Below are positions 1 to 8,393 of a stretch of 64,000 nucleotides of DNA, piece after piece. A program made the position numbers and the translations under genes. The notes under the pieces were generated by a model. That model was not told where the DNA came from. It saw nothing but the letters and a program-made list of their open reading frames with translations, and did not search any database. The DNA is from Paucihalobacter ruber. Its GTDB lineage: Bacteria; Bacteroidota; Bacteroidia; Flavobacteriales; Flavobacteriaceae. The stretch covers positions 62,001 through 126,000 of the forward strand of contig NZ_VHIQ01000006.1 in NCBI RefSeq assembly GCF_006494535.1, in the 5' to 3' direction. Each line of letters opens with the position of its first letter. Within the stretch, counting starts at the first letter, position 1.

Positions 1-108
1 AAATTGATCTACCACATCATGGCCGTCAAACTTGTAAATTGCAATCTCTGTTATGCCTTCTTCGTTGTACTTACCACCGGTGGTTTCTATGTCGAGAATT
101 GCGTAAAT
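1..108 (-). CDS. DEDD-type 3'-5' exonuclease (DNA pol III epsilon-like), N-terminal fragment
   Basis: The first 36 codons of a gene that runs off the left edge. The protein has the Exo I motif of DnaQ-type exonucleases (DIETTGG), followed by KYNEEGITEIAIY, which is typical of the epsilon/UvrC-N exonuclease family. Asp and Glu of DIET would bind the catalytic metals. No in-frame ATG, GTG or TTG lies between the upstream in-frame stop (about position 155) and the motif. By alignment with remembered relatives that begin MYAILDIETTGG, the start is probably the ATT codon at 106-108. It lies downstream of the ABC ATPase gene on the same strand with a 76-base gap. Family assignment is firm; the start is inferred. 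Confidence 0.8.
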   Translation of the reverse strand, partial: MYAILDIETTGGKYNEEGITEIAIYKFDGHDVVDQF

Positions 109-184
109 AAATTGAATATTTTGGATTAAAATGAAATAATTATAACGCCAAAATTACAATTAAAATACAATTCGCAGGTCGCTT

Positions 185-874
185 TTAACGGTCTTTTTTT
201 ACGTCACTTTCAACAATTCCGTCGCGTAATCTTATGATTCTATGTGCGTGACTTGCAACGTCTTCTTCGTGCGTAACTAAAATAACGGTATTGCCTGCGG
301 CGTGAATATCGTCAAACAACTGCATGATTTCTAAGGAAGTTTTCGAATCGAGATTTCCGGTAGGTTCATCGGCTAAAATTATAGACGGTTCATTCACCAA
401 GGCGCGCCCTACCGCTACACGTTGTCTTTGTCCGCCCGATAACTGATTAGGTTTGTGGTCCATTCTGTCGGCTAATCCAACATCATGAAGCACTTTTGTG
501 GCGCGTTTTACTCTGTCGGCTTTGCTTTTTCCGGAGTAAATCATGGGTAAGGCCACATTATCTAATGCCGTCGTTCGAGGTAGTAAATTAAAGGTTTGAA
601 AAACAAAGCCTATTTCTTTGTTTCTTATTTCGGCCAATTCATCATCGGTCATCTTGCTAACATCTTGTCCGTTTAAAATATAAGTGCCACCTGTTGGTGT
701 GTCTAAACAGCCTAAAATGTTCATAAGGGTAGATTTTCCAGAACCTGATGGTCCCATGATGGCAACGTATTCACCGCGTTCAATATCTAAATCGATGCCT
801 TTTAAAACGTGTACTATTTCGTTTCCTAGTGGGAAGTCTCTTATAATATCTCTAATTTCTATTACTCTACTCAT
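185..874 (-). CDS. ABC transporter ATP-binding protein, LolD/MacB type
   Basis: A 229-residue nucleotide-binding subunit. Walker [10 protein letters not shown] is at 41-49, Q-loop Gln at 93, signature LSGGQ at 145-149, Walker B IILADE with DEPTGNLD at 165-175, and the H-loop His at 202. Length and the [21 protein letters not shown] segment match the MacB/LolD/FtsE branch, which powers lipoprotein release or macrolide/peptide export from the inner membrane. No permease gene is adjacent in this window, so the partner and substrate are unknown. The ATG at 874 is followed downstream by the exonuclease gene. Confidence 0.88.
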   Translation of the reverse strand: MSRVIEIRDIIRDFPLGNEIVHVLKGIDLDIERGEYVAIMGPSGSGKSTLMNILGCLDTPTGGTYILNGQDVSKMTDDELAEIRNKEIGFVFQTFNLLPRTTALDNVALPMIYSGKSKADRVKRATKVLHDVGLADRMDHKPNQLSGGQRQRVAVGRALVNEPSIILADEPTGNLDSKTSLEIMQLFDDIHAAGNTVILVTHEEDVASHAHRIIRLRDGIVESDVKKDR

Positions 875-935
875 TAAATTTTAGGTTAGTCGCGTTAAAA
901 TATTACTTCTATATGACGAAAAAAACAACTTCATG

Positions 936-1712
936 TTACAATCTAATGTAAAAATGTTCTTTGTTTTGTTCTTTTCTAAAAAACATAATTCCAAAGTAAA
1001 AAGTGTCAATACTCACAGTTACTTTTGGGTGGTTTACAATTGTTTTCCATGCCTTTAGCATGCCTTCAGACCAATAGATATCATCAAAAATCATAACTGT
1101 ATCATTATGTGCCGATGGTAATAAAGTTTCAAAATAATTGATGGTTGCGGTTTGATCGTGATGACCATCAATAAAAATTAAATCCCATTGGTGATTTTTT
1201 AAATTTTTTAAAGCAATTGAAAACTGTTCATTAATTATTTCAACATTGTTAATCCTATACTCTGCAAGTTTTTTTCTAGAAAAATCTGCCAATTGTTGAC
1301 TGCCTTCTACACTAACAACCTTGGAAGAGTTGTTACCAACTGCCAAAGCTGCGGTTCCCATACCAAGGGCCGTGCCTAATTCTAAGATGTTTTTTGCGTC
1401 TAAATAGTTGACTAATCTATATAATAAAAATGCTTTTTTGATAGTAGAACCAGAGGTTTTAGCGATGGCTGATACTTTTCTGAAATTGCTGTCAAACTTT
1501 TTAGATCCACTTCCAAAATCTTCAATTTCTTTTGTTTGTTGGTTTGAAATTAAGCTAGCTCTGTATTTTCTTAGAGTTACATAATCTTCATATTTTTTCT
1601 TATCATAAAAACAACGGATAACCAAATTATAAACGAAAGGTGAGTGAACGCCGTGTTGGTTATTCGACCTAAGCAAAAAATTCAGATACGATTTAGCTGC
1701 GTGGGTATTCAT
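936..1712 (-). CDS. Class I SAM-dependent O-methyltransferase-like protein
   Basis: A 258-residue protein with a Rossmann methyltransferase fold. The SAM-binding motif ILELGTALGMGT is followed by an acidic VVSVEG strand end and then DLIFIDGHHD, the metal/SAM-site pattern of the Methyltransf_24 and O-methyltransferase families. I chose the ATG at 1712 (MNTHAAK). The upstream TTG at 1739 would lie ahead of a good -7 promoter box (TATTTTTG, minus strand, 1719-1726), so it is unlikely to be transcribed. With that box the mRNA would be nearly leaderless. The methyl acceptor is unknown. It appears monocistronic, with the divergent acidic protein gene upstream. Confidence 0.8.
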   Translation of the reverse strand: MNTHAAKSYLNFLLRSNNQHGVHSPFVYNLVIRCFYDKKKYEDYVTLRKYRASLISNQQTKEIEDFGSGSKKFDSNFRKVSAIAKTSGSTIKKAFLLYRLVNYLDAKNILELGTALGMGTAALAVGNNSSKVVSVEGSQQLADFSRKKLAEYRINNVEIINEQFSIALKNLKNHQWDLIFIDGHHDQTATINYFETLLPSAHNDTVMIFDDIYWSEGMLKAWKTIVNHPKVTVSIDTFYFGIMFFRKEQNKEHFYIRL

Positions 1713-1778
1713 AAAATACAAAAATAAGGTTTGTATCAACCAAATTTGATTTCGATTAAAATAAAATTCAAGTTCATG

Positions 1779-1807
1779 TTGCTTACGTCTCTATTTTTTT
1801 AATTTTG
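1779..1807 (+). promoter_or_regulatory. Bacteroidota-type sigma promoter for the 1826-2625 operon
   Basis: TTG at 1779-1781, an 18-base spacer and TAATTTTG at 1800-1807 match the Bacteroidota housekeeping promoter (TTG, about 19 bases, TAnnTTTG). The predicted RNA start is about 12 bases before the ATG at 1826. Confidence 0.6.
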
Positions 1808-1825
1808 CCTTAAATCGATTAATGT

Positions 1826-2053
1826 ATGACTTTACCGAAATTCATTCTTGGGGATAACACCGATTTTCCTGAAGATGTTTATATAATTCACACGGAATTC
1901 CCAAGATTTATAATCAATATGCAAAATGATGAAGTGGAATGGTTTGAAGATTTTGATAATGAAGACCAAGCCGAATTACAATTGGAAATGGAAAGTTTGA
2001 TTTCTGCAGCTCAGGCCTTTTATGATAGAGAAGTTGAACGCTACGAAGAATAA
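1826..2053 (+). CDS. Small acidic conserved protein
   Basis: A 75-residue soluble protein with no signal peptide and no membrane segment. It is strongly acidic, with clusters such as EDFDNEDQAE in its second half, and the C-terminal 30 residues look helical. I do not recognise a named domain. It resembles small uncharacterised proteins found next to PAP2 genes in flavobacteria, but that is memory, not a search. Its stop and the next start overlap as TAATG at 2051-2055, so it is probably translated together with the PAP2 phosphatase. A good promoter precedes it. Confidence 0.75.
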   Translation: MTLPKFILGDNTDFPEDVYIIHTEFPRFIINMQNDEVEWFEDFDNEDQAELQLEMESLISAAQAFYDREVERYEE

Positions 2054-2625
2054 TGCTGGAGCAAATTTTAGAATACGACACACAATTATTTCTATACCTA
2101 AATAAACTTGGTAGTGAGCGCTGGGATGCACTTTGGCTATTGATTACTCAGGAGTTTACCTTTGTGCCACTTTATGCTATTTTACTGCTTTTAATTTATA
2201 AGAGCTTCGGGTTAAAACCTTTATTGTTGTTTATTTTGGTAATTGCTGTAATGATTACGTTTACAGACCAAATCACCAATCTTTTCAAGCATACGGTTCA
2301 AAGACCAAGACCTTGCAGATTAGATGAACTGGCCAACGAAGGTATGCGTTATATTGCTTCGCGTTGTGGTCGTTATGGGTTTTTCTCCGGTCACTCTTCA
2401 AACTCAATGGCTGCCGCTGTTTTTGGAGGTTTGTTATTGAGAAACTATTTCAAAAATCTCATTTTTATTTTATTATTCTGGAGTTTTATTGTAGGCTACA
2501 GTCGCATTTATGTAGGCGTTCACTATCCTTTGGATTTGTTTTTTGGATTTGCTTTTGGTGCACTTACGGGATTCGCTTTTTATAAATTAGCCTTGTACTT
2601 AAAAGGTCGTTTTATAGTTTCTTAA
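2053..2625 (+). CDS. PAP2-family membrane phosphatase
   Basis: A 190-residue membrane protein with the three type 2 phosphatidic acid phosphatase motifs: KHTVQRPRP (79-87), the FSGHSSNS loop (111-118) with the catalytic His, and SRIYVGVHYPLD (150-161). Four to five hydrophobic segments place the active site at the outer face of the inner membrane. Family members remove phosphate from undecaprenyl pyrophosphate, phosphatidylglycerol phosphate or lipid A. It starts inside the stop of the acidic protein gene, and its own end overlaps the convergent ArnT-like gene by 14 bases. Recycling of a lipid carrier for the neighbouring glycosyltransferases is an inference from context. Confidence 0.88.
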   Translation: MLEQILEYDTQLFLYLNKLGSERWDALWLLITQEFTFVPLYAILLLLIYKSFGLKPLLLFILVIAVMITFTDQITNLFKHTVQRPRPCRLDELANEGMRYIASRCGRYGFFSGHSSNSMAAAVFGGLLLRNYFKNLIFILLFWSFIVGYSRIYVGVHYPLDLFFGFAFGALTGFAFYKLALYLKGRFIVS

Positions 2626-4234
2626 TCTTTAATAATTGCACAGTAAGTCTGTTTTTGTGGCCTTTGCTACCAACTTTAGACCAATTTAAATCATAGGTTT
2701 TTAGCCGAATGATTTCAAAGTTTTGTTCAAGAAACGCTTGTTGAGAATCTTCCAGATTTGTAACTAAAATGGCCAATTCTTTATGTTGCGAAATACTTGC
2801 TAACTCATCAATATCTATTTCAGGAATTTTATCGCCGTATTGCCAGATTATTTCAGGTGAAACTTCGTTTAAATTAAAAAGATTGATGTTTGAAAAATTG
2901 ATTTCCTCTTTCAAATCTGTTATCGGGGTATAATTGTGTTTAGGTAAATGTTTAACCAATGGCATTCCGAAGAATAAAATACTGCCATAAAATGCAACTG
3001 ATGCAATGGTTAGATTTTTAACATCCCTTTTTTTAAGAAACCACATCATTGTGGTGCCGCTTGCCAATGCCGAAAATATTAACAAGGTGCTGTAAAACCA
3101 ATCGGCAAAAATTACTTCTTTAAATTGAAATAATAATACAGCCGGAATTGCTAAGGCTACGATTATTAAAATCGAAAAATGAAACACAGGCGCTATTTTT
3201 TCCTTCAGTTTGAAATATTTAAAATGTTTGATAACATATTCCATGTAAAAACCACAATTCATAGCCAACGGAATTAAAGTAGGTACTAAATATCTCGATT
3301 TTTTTTCAGGAACCAACGATAGTAATACCAATGATGCCAACACCCAAATTAAACTAAATTGGTAAGCCTTTAAATTGCTAACTTTATTTTTTAAATAGGG
3401 ATACAGTAAACTTACAAATGCCGGAATGAGCCAAAGTCCGCTATTTGCAAAAAAGCTCCAATAATAATAAAATGGTCTCACATTATAGCTATTCCAGTTA
3501 CCTGTTTCTTTTTCTGTTATTTTTAAAAAGGTATCAGGATCTACCATTCTTACATACAAGAACCACCAACCACCAATTAAAAGAGATAAAATGACCACTC
3601 CTATTATTTTTAATACGACAGGTTTTGAAAATTTGTATTTGTAAACTATACCATAGGCAATTAGGAAGGGTAGAAGCAAGGCGTAAATTGAAATTGGACC
3701 TTTGGATAAAATAGAACAACCTATAAAAAACGAAGCGATAAAGAGATATAAATTGTTTTTATGAAGAAAATGTTTTAATAAAAAAAGTATTCCAATTATC
3801 ATAAAACCATGAGTATAAATATCCCATGGTGCTTCAAAAATAATGGCGAGAATGTAGAAAGATGTAATTGTGATTACCGAATTTAACAGAGCGAGATTAA
3901 AGTTATTGACTAATTGTTTTGATATTGCGAAAATACCGTAACTGCTAAGTCCAAACATTAAAATGGCGGGTAATCTTAAAGCCCATAATTTTTCAAGACC
4001 AAAAATGAGACCGAACAGTGCAGTAATCCAGGTAGGTAGCGGTGGTTTTTCGTACCTAGCTTCTCCGTTCATGGTGGTTAATAACCAGTTGCCGTCGTCA
4101 ATCATTTCTCTGGCAGTGATAAAATTTCTGGCTTCCATAATACTTATCGGTAAAACATCGATATGAAACACCAACAACAAAGTAGTAATAACCACAATGA
4201 ACAAACCCGGATATGTTTTTAAAATTTTAAGCAC
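2612..4234 (-). CDS. ArnT/PMT-like GT39-superfamily glycosyltransferase
   Basis: A 540-residue integral membrane protein with about 11-12 hydrophobic segments and a soluble C-terminal part of about 100 residues. The N-terminal loop has EARNFITARE (34-43) and GEARYEKPPLPTW (57-69), the diagnostic first periplasmic loop of ArnT-type enzymes, where the acidic residue is catalytic. Such enzymes move a sugar from a polyprenyl phosphate donor to lipid A, protein or another envelope acceptor. The start is GTG at 4234 and overlaps the stop of the LAB_N gene by 8 bases, so translation is coupled. Donor sugar and acceptor are not determinable from sequence. Confidence 0.88.
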   Translation of the reverse strand: MLKILKTYPGLFIVVITTLLLVFHIDVLPISIMEARNFITAREMIDDGNWLLTTMNGEARYEKPPLPTWITALFGLIFGLEKLWALRLPAILMFGLSSYGIFAISKQLVNNFNLALLNSVITITSFYILAIIFEAPWDIYTHGFMIIGILFLLKHFLHKNNLYLFIASFFIGCSILSKGPISIYALLLPFLIAYGIVYKYKFSKPVVLKIIGVVILSLLIGGWWFLYVRMVDPDTFLKITEKETGNWNSYNVRPFYYYWSFFANSGLWLIPAFVSLLYPYLKNKVSNLKAYQFSLIWVLASLVLLSLVPEKKSRYLVPTLIPLAMNCGFYMEYVIKHFKYFKLKEKIAPVFHFSILIIVALAIPAVLLFQFKEVIFADWFYSTLLIFSALASGTTMMWFLKKRDVKNLTIASVAFYGSILFFGMPLVKHLPKHNYTPITDLKEEINFSNINLFNLNEVSPEIIWQYGDKIPEIDIDELASISQHKELAILVTNLEDSQQAFLEQNFEIIRLKTYDLNWSKVGSKGHKNRLTVQLLKIKKL

Positions 4235-4850
4235 TTTCTTTTCTAATCAACATTAAATTTCGAATGTAAATAATGAGTCCAAATCCGTGACCGGCTAATA
4301 GCACAGGATCTCTTCTAAAAACAGCATACGTTAAAATAAGCGATGCACCAATAATACTCAATAACCAAAAACCTAATGGTAACGATGATTCTTTTTTTCT
4401 TTCAGAATAAATCCATTGATAAATAAATCTGAATGTAAAAATGATGTGAGCAATGACTCCTAACAATAATAACCAAAACGGAATGTTTTCATTTTTAAAA
4501 AGGATTTCTTTATCTATAACATTGTTATTGTAGTAGTAAATAACAATCAAAACAGGAACTAAAAGTAAAAACACTCTAATAATTACCGGGAATTTCGGCC
4601 ACTGTCCTTGCAAATGAAGATTTCTTATGTAGATAAAGTAAGTTAAACTTTGCCCCAACATAATAGCAAAATCCTGTCTCAAATACCCGTAAATAAAAAG
4701 TAAAAATGACGCTAGTAAGCTAAAAAACCAGAAGAGCGCAGGTGTTACAACTTTTTTTTGTTTTTCGGAGCTCAACCACTGCACAATTAGTCTACCCGAA
4801 AACAGAATTTGCGCTATAAAACCGATGCTGTAAATAATCCAGTTACTCAC
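4227..4850 (-). CDS. Tandem LAB_N-domain membrane protein
   Basis: A 207-residue membrane protein made of two copies of the lipid-A-biosynthesis N-terminal (LAB_N) domain. Copy 1 (about 10-80) and copy 2 (about 131-201) align without gaps at an offset of 121: R20/R141, QW 24-25/145-146, P37/P158, FW 40-41/161-162, YIRN 74-77/195-198. Each copy has about three hydrophobic helices. No LpxB catalytic domain is attached, so this is not lipid-A-disaccharide synthase despite what the domain name suggests. The start is GTG at 4850, overlapping the GT2 stop by 8 bases. A flippase or scaffold role between the two glycosyltransferases is inferred. Confidence 0.88.
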   Translation of the reverse strand: MSNWIIYSIGFIAQILFSGRLIVQWLSSEKQKKVVTPALFWFFSLLASFLLFIYGYLRQDFAIMLGQSLTYFIYIRNLHLQGQWPKFPVIIRVFLLLVPVLIVIYYYNNNVIDKEILFKNENIPFWLLLLGVIAHIIFTFRFIYQWIYSERKKESSLPLGFWLLSIIGASLILTYAVFRRDPVLLAGHGFGLIIYIRNLMLIRKESA

Positions 4851-5571
4851 CTAAAGAATTACTTTTTTTAGCCAATGTGTAATTAATATATTTTTTCTTC
4901 ATCCATAAATAGGCAAAACAATCCATCAATGGCCCTAAGAGTCTATTCCATAACCCAAAATTCGCTTTACCGGCAATTCTCGGAAAATGTTGTACCGGGA
5001 TTTGAATAATCTTACCATTTTGTAACAAAATCATAGCAGGTAAAAAACGGTGCAACCCTTTAAACATTGGTATTCGCTTTGCGTAATCTGTATGAATGAT
5101 TTTTAACGGACAGCCGGTATCATCCATACCGTCGTTAGTAAAGGTTCGTCTTATACCATTAGCAATTTTTGAAGACATATTTTTAACAAATGAGTCTTTT
5201 CTGTCGGCTCTAACTCCGGTAACCAAGTGGTAATCTTTACTGTATTCCAGCAATTTATTAAAATCTTCAGGAGAGGTTTGTAAATCGGCATCTATGTAGC
5301 CAACCAAGGGCGTAGAGGTATAGTCAAAACCGGCTTTAATAGCCGCACTAAGACCTCGGTTTTCTTTAAAGGAAATGAAAGTGAAATCCTTATTTCTAGT
5401 GCAAATTTCTTCAATTAGCTGCTGGCTTTTGTCCGTAGATCCATCGTTTACAAATAGTACTTTCGATATAACCGAAGCATTTTTAAAGAATTCAACACAT
5501 TCTTTTTCAACCCTTAGTAAATTATCTGCTTCGTTATAAACAGGAATTACAATGGTTAGCTGATAAGACAT
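4843..5571 (-). CDS. GT2-family glycosyltransferase, polyprenyl-phosphate sugar synthase (ArnC/DPM1-like)
   Basis: A 242-residue GT-A enzyme. PVYNEADN is at 10-17, VNDGSTDKS at 41-49 and the nucleotide/metal site DADLQT at 94-99. The C-terminal half has DDTGCPLKI, typical of dolichyl/undecaprenyl-phosphate sugar synthases, and one weak hydrophobic helix near the end rather than the two long ones of ArnC. It would load a nucleotide-activated sugar onto undecaprenyl phosphate at the cytoplasmic face. First gene of a three-gene overlapping operon with the LAB_N protein and the ArnT-like transferase. A candidate -7 box (TACATTTG, minus strand, 5590-5597) lies just upstream. Confidence 0.87.
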   Translation of the reverse strand: MSYQLTIVIPVYNEADNLLRVEKECVEFFKNASVISKVLFVNDGSTDKSQQLIEEICTRNKDFTFISFKENRGLSAAIKAGFDYTSTPLVGYIDADLQTSPEDFNKLLEYSKDYHLVTGVRADRKDSFVKNMSSKIANGIRRTFTNDGMDDTGCPLKIIHTDYAKRIPMFKGLHRFLPAMILLQNGKIIQIPVQHFPRIAGKANFGLWNRLLGPLMDCFAYLWMKKKYINYTLAKKSNSLGE

Positions 5572-5669
5572 AAATTTAAGTTAGCGTAACAAATGTAAAC
5601 AAATAATCAAAAAGAAATAATGGATTGTTTAACCGAAATTTATGTAATTTGCATCCGAATTTTTGAATT

Positions 5670-6611
5670 ATGAAAATATTAGTAACAGGTGCCGCCGGTT
5701 TTATTGGTTCGCACACAGCCGAAAGACTGGCAAACTCTGGTCACCATGTGATTGGGGTTGACAACTTTAACAGTTATTATAGCGTGAAGCTTAAAAAGCT
5801 GAATGCTTTGGCGGCAGAGCAGTCTGGATGTAAGATTATAGATGCCGACTTGAGAGATGCATCGATGTATAGTGATTTGCCAACCGATATTGACTATATC
5901 TTTCACTTTGCAGCGCAGCCCGGTATTTCATCTACTTCAACTTTTGAAGATTACTTCACTAATAATATTTTGGCTACAAAATTATTAGTAGATTATGCTT
6001 TAAACTGCGAAGGGCTTAAAATGTTTGTTAACATTGGTACTTCTTCAATTTATGGATTAGAAGCCACTTTCCCAGAAACTAAAGCACCCGAACCTGCCTC
6101 TTATTATGGTGTTACCAAACTAGCTGCAGAACAGTTAGTATTACAGCATGCCCGAATGAAACAGTTACACGCCTGTTCATTTAGATTGTACTCGGTAATT
6201 GGGCCGCGTGAGCGTCCCGAAAAAATGTATACCAAATTAATTGAATTAGGGTTAAATGATGAACCATTTCCATTGTTTGAAGGTAGTGAATCTCACTTGA
6301 GAAGTTTCACTTACGTTGGTGATATTGTAGATGGGCTCGTTAGCGTCATTGGCAAGGAAACCGTGCTAAATAATCAGGTCATAAATTTAGGTACCGAAGT
6401 TGAACACACTACTCAGGAAGGTATCGATGCTGTATCGAAGGTTTTAAATAAAACAATCGCTATTAAGGTAATGCCAAAGCGCATGGGAGACCAACTTAGA
6501 ACAAAGGCAAATATTGACAAGGCAAGAGAACTACTTAATTACAACCCGCAAACTACCTTGTTAGAAGCAGTGAAATACCAAGTTGACTGGTATAAACAGA
6601 ATTTTTTATAA
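5670..6611 (+). CDS. NAD-dependent epimerase/dehydratase (UDP-sugar 4-epimerase-like)
   Basis: A 313-residue extended SDR. The NAD-binding GAAGFIGSH is at 7-15, the Thr/Ser of TSSIYG at 124-129, and the catalytic pair is Tyr146/Lys150 in YYGVTK. The substrate-binding part (FRLYSVIGPRERPEKMYTKLI) resembles UDP-glucuronate/UDP-galactose 4-epimerases. It is transcribed away from the GT2 operon across a 98-base shared promoter region. A promoter-like TTG (5625-5627), 17 bases, TAATTTG (5645-5651) precedes it. It may supply the nucleotide sugar used by the GT2/ArnT-like pair; exact sugar unknown. Its stop overlaps the convergent meaB stop by six bases. Confidence 0.85.
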   Translation: MKILVTGAAGFIGSHTAERLANSGHHVIGVDNFNSYYSVKLKKLNALAAEQSGCKIIDADLRDASMYSDLPTDIDYIFHFAAQPGISSTSTFEDYFTNNILATKLLVDYALNCEGLKMFVNIGTSSIYGLEATFPETKAPEPASYYGVTKLAAEQLVLQHARMKQLHACSFRLYSVIGPRERPEKMYTKLIELGLNDEPFPLFEGSESHLRSFTYVGDIVDGLVSVIGKETVLNNQVINLGTEVEHTTQEGIDAVSKVLNKTIAIKVMPKRMGDQLRTKANIDKARELLNYNPQTTLLEAVKYQVDWYKQNFL

Positions 6612-7676
6612 CGACAGCAGGTAGTCTGCCGCCGCAAAGGGCGTAGTTTCTCCTGCTTCAATAAGTTGAATTTGTTTTGAAAGTTCAGCTTTAATTTCAG
6701 ACCGCTTGTAGAAATTTCTTGTAATTCTGTCTTCAATAGTTTGTTTCAACCATTGCTTGTTTTGGTCAATTCTATTGCTCTCAAAATGCCCTGAAATTTT
6801 TGTTTTTTGAACAAACGCTTCAATAGTTAGCCATAGTTCTTTAATACCTGTATTTTCTAAGGCACTGCATAAACTTACTGTTGGTACCCATCCTGATGTT
6901 TTAGGCGGATACAAATGCAATGCACGTGAGAAGTCTACTTTAGCATTTTTAGCACGAGTAATATTATCACCATCAGCTTTGTTGATGACGATGGCGTCTG
7001 CCATTTCCATAATCCCGCGTTTAATGCCTTGTAATTCGTCGCCTGCTCCGGCAATCTTTAACAATAGAAAAAAATCAACCATACCGTGTACAGCGGTTTC
7101 ACTTTGACCAACGCCAACGGTTTCAATTAAAATGGTATCAAACCCGGCAGCTTCGCATAAAATGATAGATTCTCTGGTTTTTCTTGCTACACCACCCAAT
7201 GAATTTCCTGATGCCGACGGTCTAATGAAAGCTTTATTAGATTTCACCAAAGATTCCATTCTGGTTTTATCACCTAAAATACTGCCTTTACTAACTGAAC
7301 TGCTAGGGTCTACTGCAAGAACAGCTACCTTTTTATTATCATTTATAAGCTGCATGCCAAGCGCTTCAATAAAAGTACTTTTACCAACACCTGGAATACC
7401 TGTAATTCCAACTCTAACAGACTTTCTAGAATGTGGTAAACAGCCCATAATTATTTTGTTCGCCTTTTGTAAGTGATCGGGTTGTGTGCTTTCAATCAGA
7501 GTAATTGCCTGACTCAAAGCGGTGATATTGCCTTTTAAAATCTCAGTAACCAGGGCTTCAGGTTCTTGCGTTTGCTGTCTTCTTTTTTTGATAAAAGCGG
7601 CCGACTTTTTACTCAAAAATTCAGGTTGTTTAACACCTTCTTTTTCACTTAAAGCACTATGTTTTTTACGGCTCAA
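6606..7676 (-). CDS. meaB: MeaB/ArgK-type GTPase, chaperone of methylmalonyl-CoA mutase
   Basis: A 356-residue G3E-family GTPase. P-loop GIPGVGKST is at 93-101, a switch region with DPSSSVSKGSILGDKTRM at about 123-140, ETVGVGQSE at 185-193, and the guanine-specificity motif NKAD at 232-235. MeaB gates adenosylcobalamin loading and protects methylmalonyl-CoA mutase from inactivation. The start codon is TTG at 7676; the next Met is residue 77, inside the fold, so the TTG start is required. The mutase genes are not in this window, but the cobalamin adenosyltransferase that makes its cofactor is at 12993-13568. The preceding DUF2911 gene ends 7 bases upstream, so they may be cotranscribed. Confidence 0.92.
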   Translation of the reverse strand: MSRKKHSALSEKEGVKQPEFLSKKSAAFIKKRRQQTQEPEALVTEILKGNITALSQAITLIESTQPDHLQKANKIIMGCLPHSRKSVRVGITGIPGVGKSTFIEALGMQLINDNKKVAVLAVDPSSSVSKGSILGDKTRMESLVKSNKAFIRPSASGNSLGGVARKTRESIILCEAAGFDTILIETVGVGQSETAVHGMVDFFLLLKIAGAGDELQGIKRGIMEMADAIVINKADGDNITRAKNAKVDFSRALHLYPPKTSGWVPTVSLCSALENTGIKELWLTIEAFVQKTKISGHFESNRIDQNKQWLKQTIEDRITRNFYKRSEIKAELSKQIQLIEAGETTPFAAADYLLSL

Positions 7677-7683
7677 AATATTG

Positions 7684-8256
7684 TTATTGGGTTACTTTTA
7701 ATTCTTCAATTGGTACTGCAATTTTAATCTGGTCCCAAACCATGGTGAGATATAATTTTCCGGTAGTATTGTCAAATCCAATGGTAAATTGTTCAACTAC
7801 ATTATCTAATTTTTGAACTGCAGCTTCAATATCCACAACATCATATTGCGGCTCTCGCATGGCTTTCATAGTTTCATCTACACCCCACGTATACATTTTG
7901 TTGTTCAAAAATACTTGCCAACTGTTTTCATTGGGTATGGTCCATAACGTATAATCTCCTTGGGGTAAGTAAATACCATCAATCATTAAATCTTTATTGG
8001 TTTTAAAAACAGTAGCTTCATTAGCTCCGGTTCGCCAAACCTGACCAAAAGGAATCAGTGCCCCGAATATCTCCCGGTCTCGTTTAGAAGGTCTATTGTA
8101 ATTTACACTTAGTTTTAAATCGTTTAATTGAAAACTAACAGTGTCTTGCGGACTTAATCTTGGTGAGAAGATATTCTCTACAAAATGTAAATACCCCAAG
8201 AGTGCAATAGCTGCGAGAAATAGTAAAATTAAGAGTCTTTTAAGTAAGTAATTCAT
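7684..8256 (-). CDS. DUF2911 protein, membrane-anchored
   Basis: A 190-residue protein with an uncleaved-looking N-terminal hydrophobic helix (about 7-27) and then a DUF2911 domain, recognised by YNRPSKRDREIFGALIPFG followed by WRTGANEAT and by the later YTLWTIP and WGVDETM segments. DUF2911 proteins are common in Bacteroidota; I know of no established biochemical role. The domain should sit in the periplasm. It is directly upstream of meaB on the same strand (7-base gap). A second, longer DUF2911 protein with an added helical repeat tail is at 34514-35362. Confidence 0.85.
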   Translation of the reverse strand: MNYLLKRLLILLFLAAIALLGYLHFVENIFSPRLSPQDTVSFQLNDLKLSVNYNRPSKRDREIFGALIPFGQVWRTGANEATVFKTNKDLMIDGIYLPQGDYTLWTIPNENSWQVFLNNKMYTWGVDETMKAMREPQYDVVDIEAAVQKLDNVVEQFTIGFDNTTGKLYLTMVWDQIKIAVPIEELKVTQ

Positions 8257-8393
8257 TTAAAACTGAGATAAAGTCATGTTTACTAATTAAACGCAAGTTA
8301 TTAAAATTTATGTTTAGAGCCTTGATTTTAGTTACTACATTTTAGGATGAAAATAGGCTTTCATTTGTATTTTTACAACTAAGAAATGCGATA

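Noticed and set aside
4227-4850. Lipid-A-disaccharide synthase (LpxB)
   Set aside because: Only the LAB_N domain is present, twice; the catalytic GT-B part is missing.
7132-7476. A 114-codon plus-strand frame inside meaB
   Set aside because: Antisense to the P-loop and switch region of meaB; no promoter and an implausible composition.
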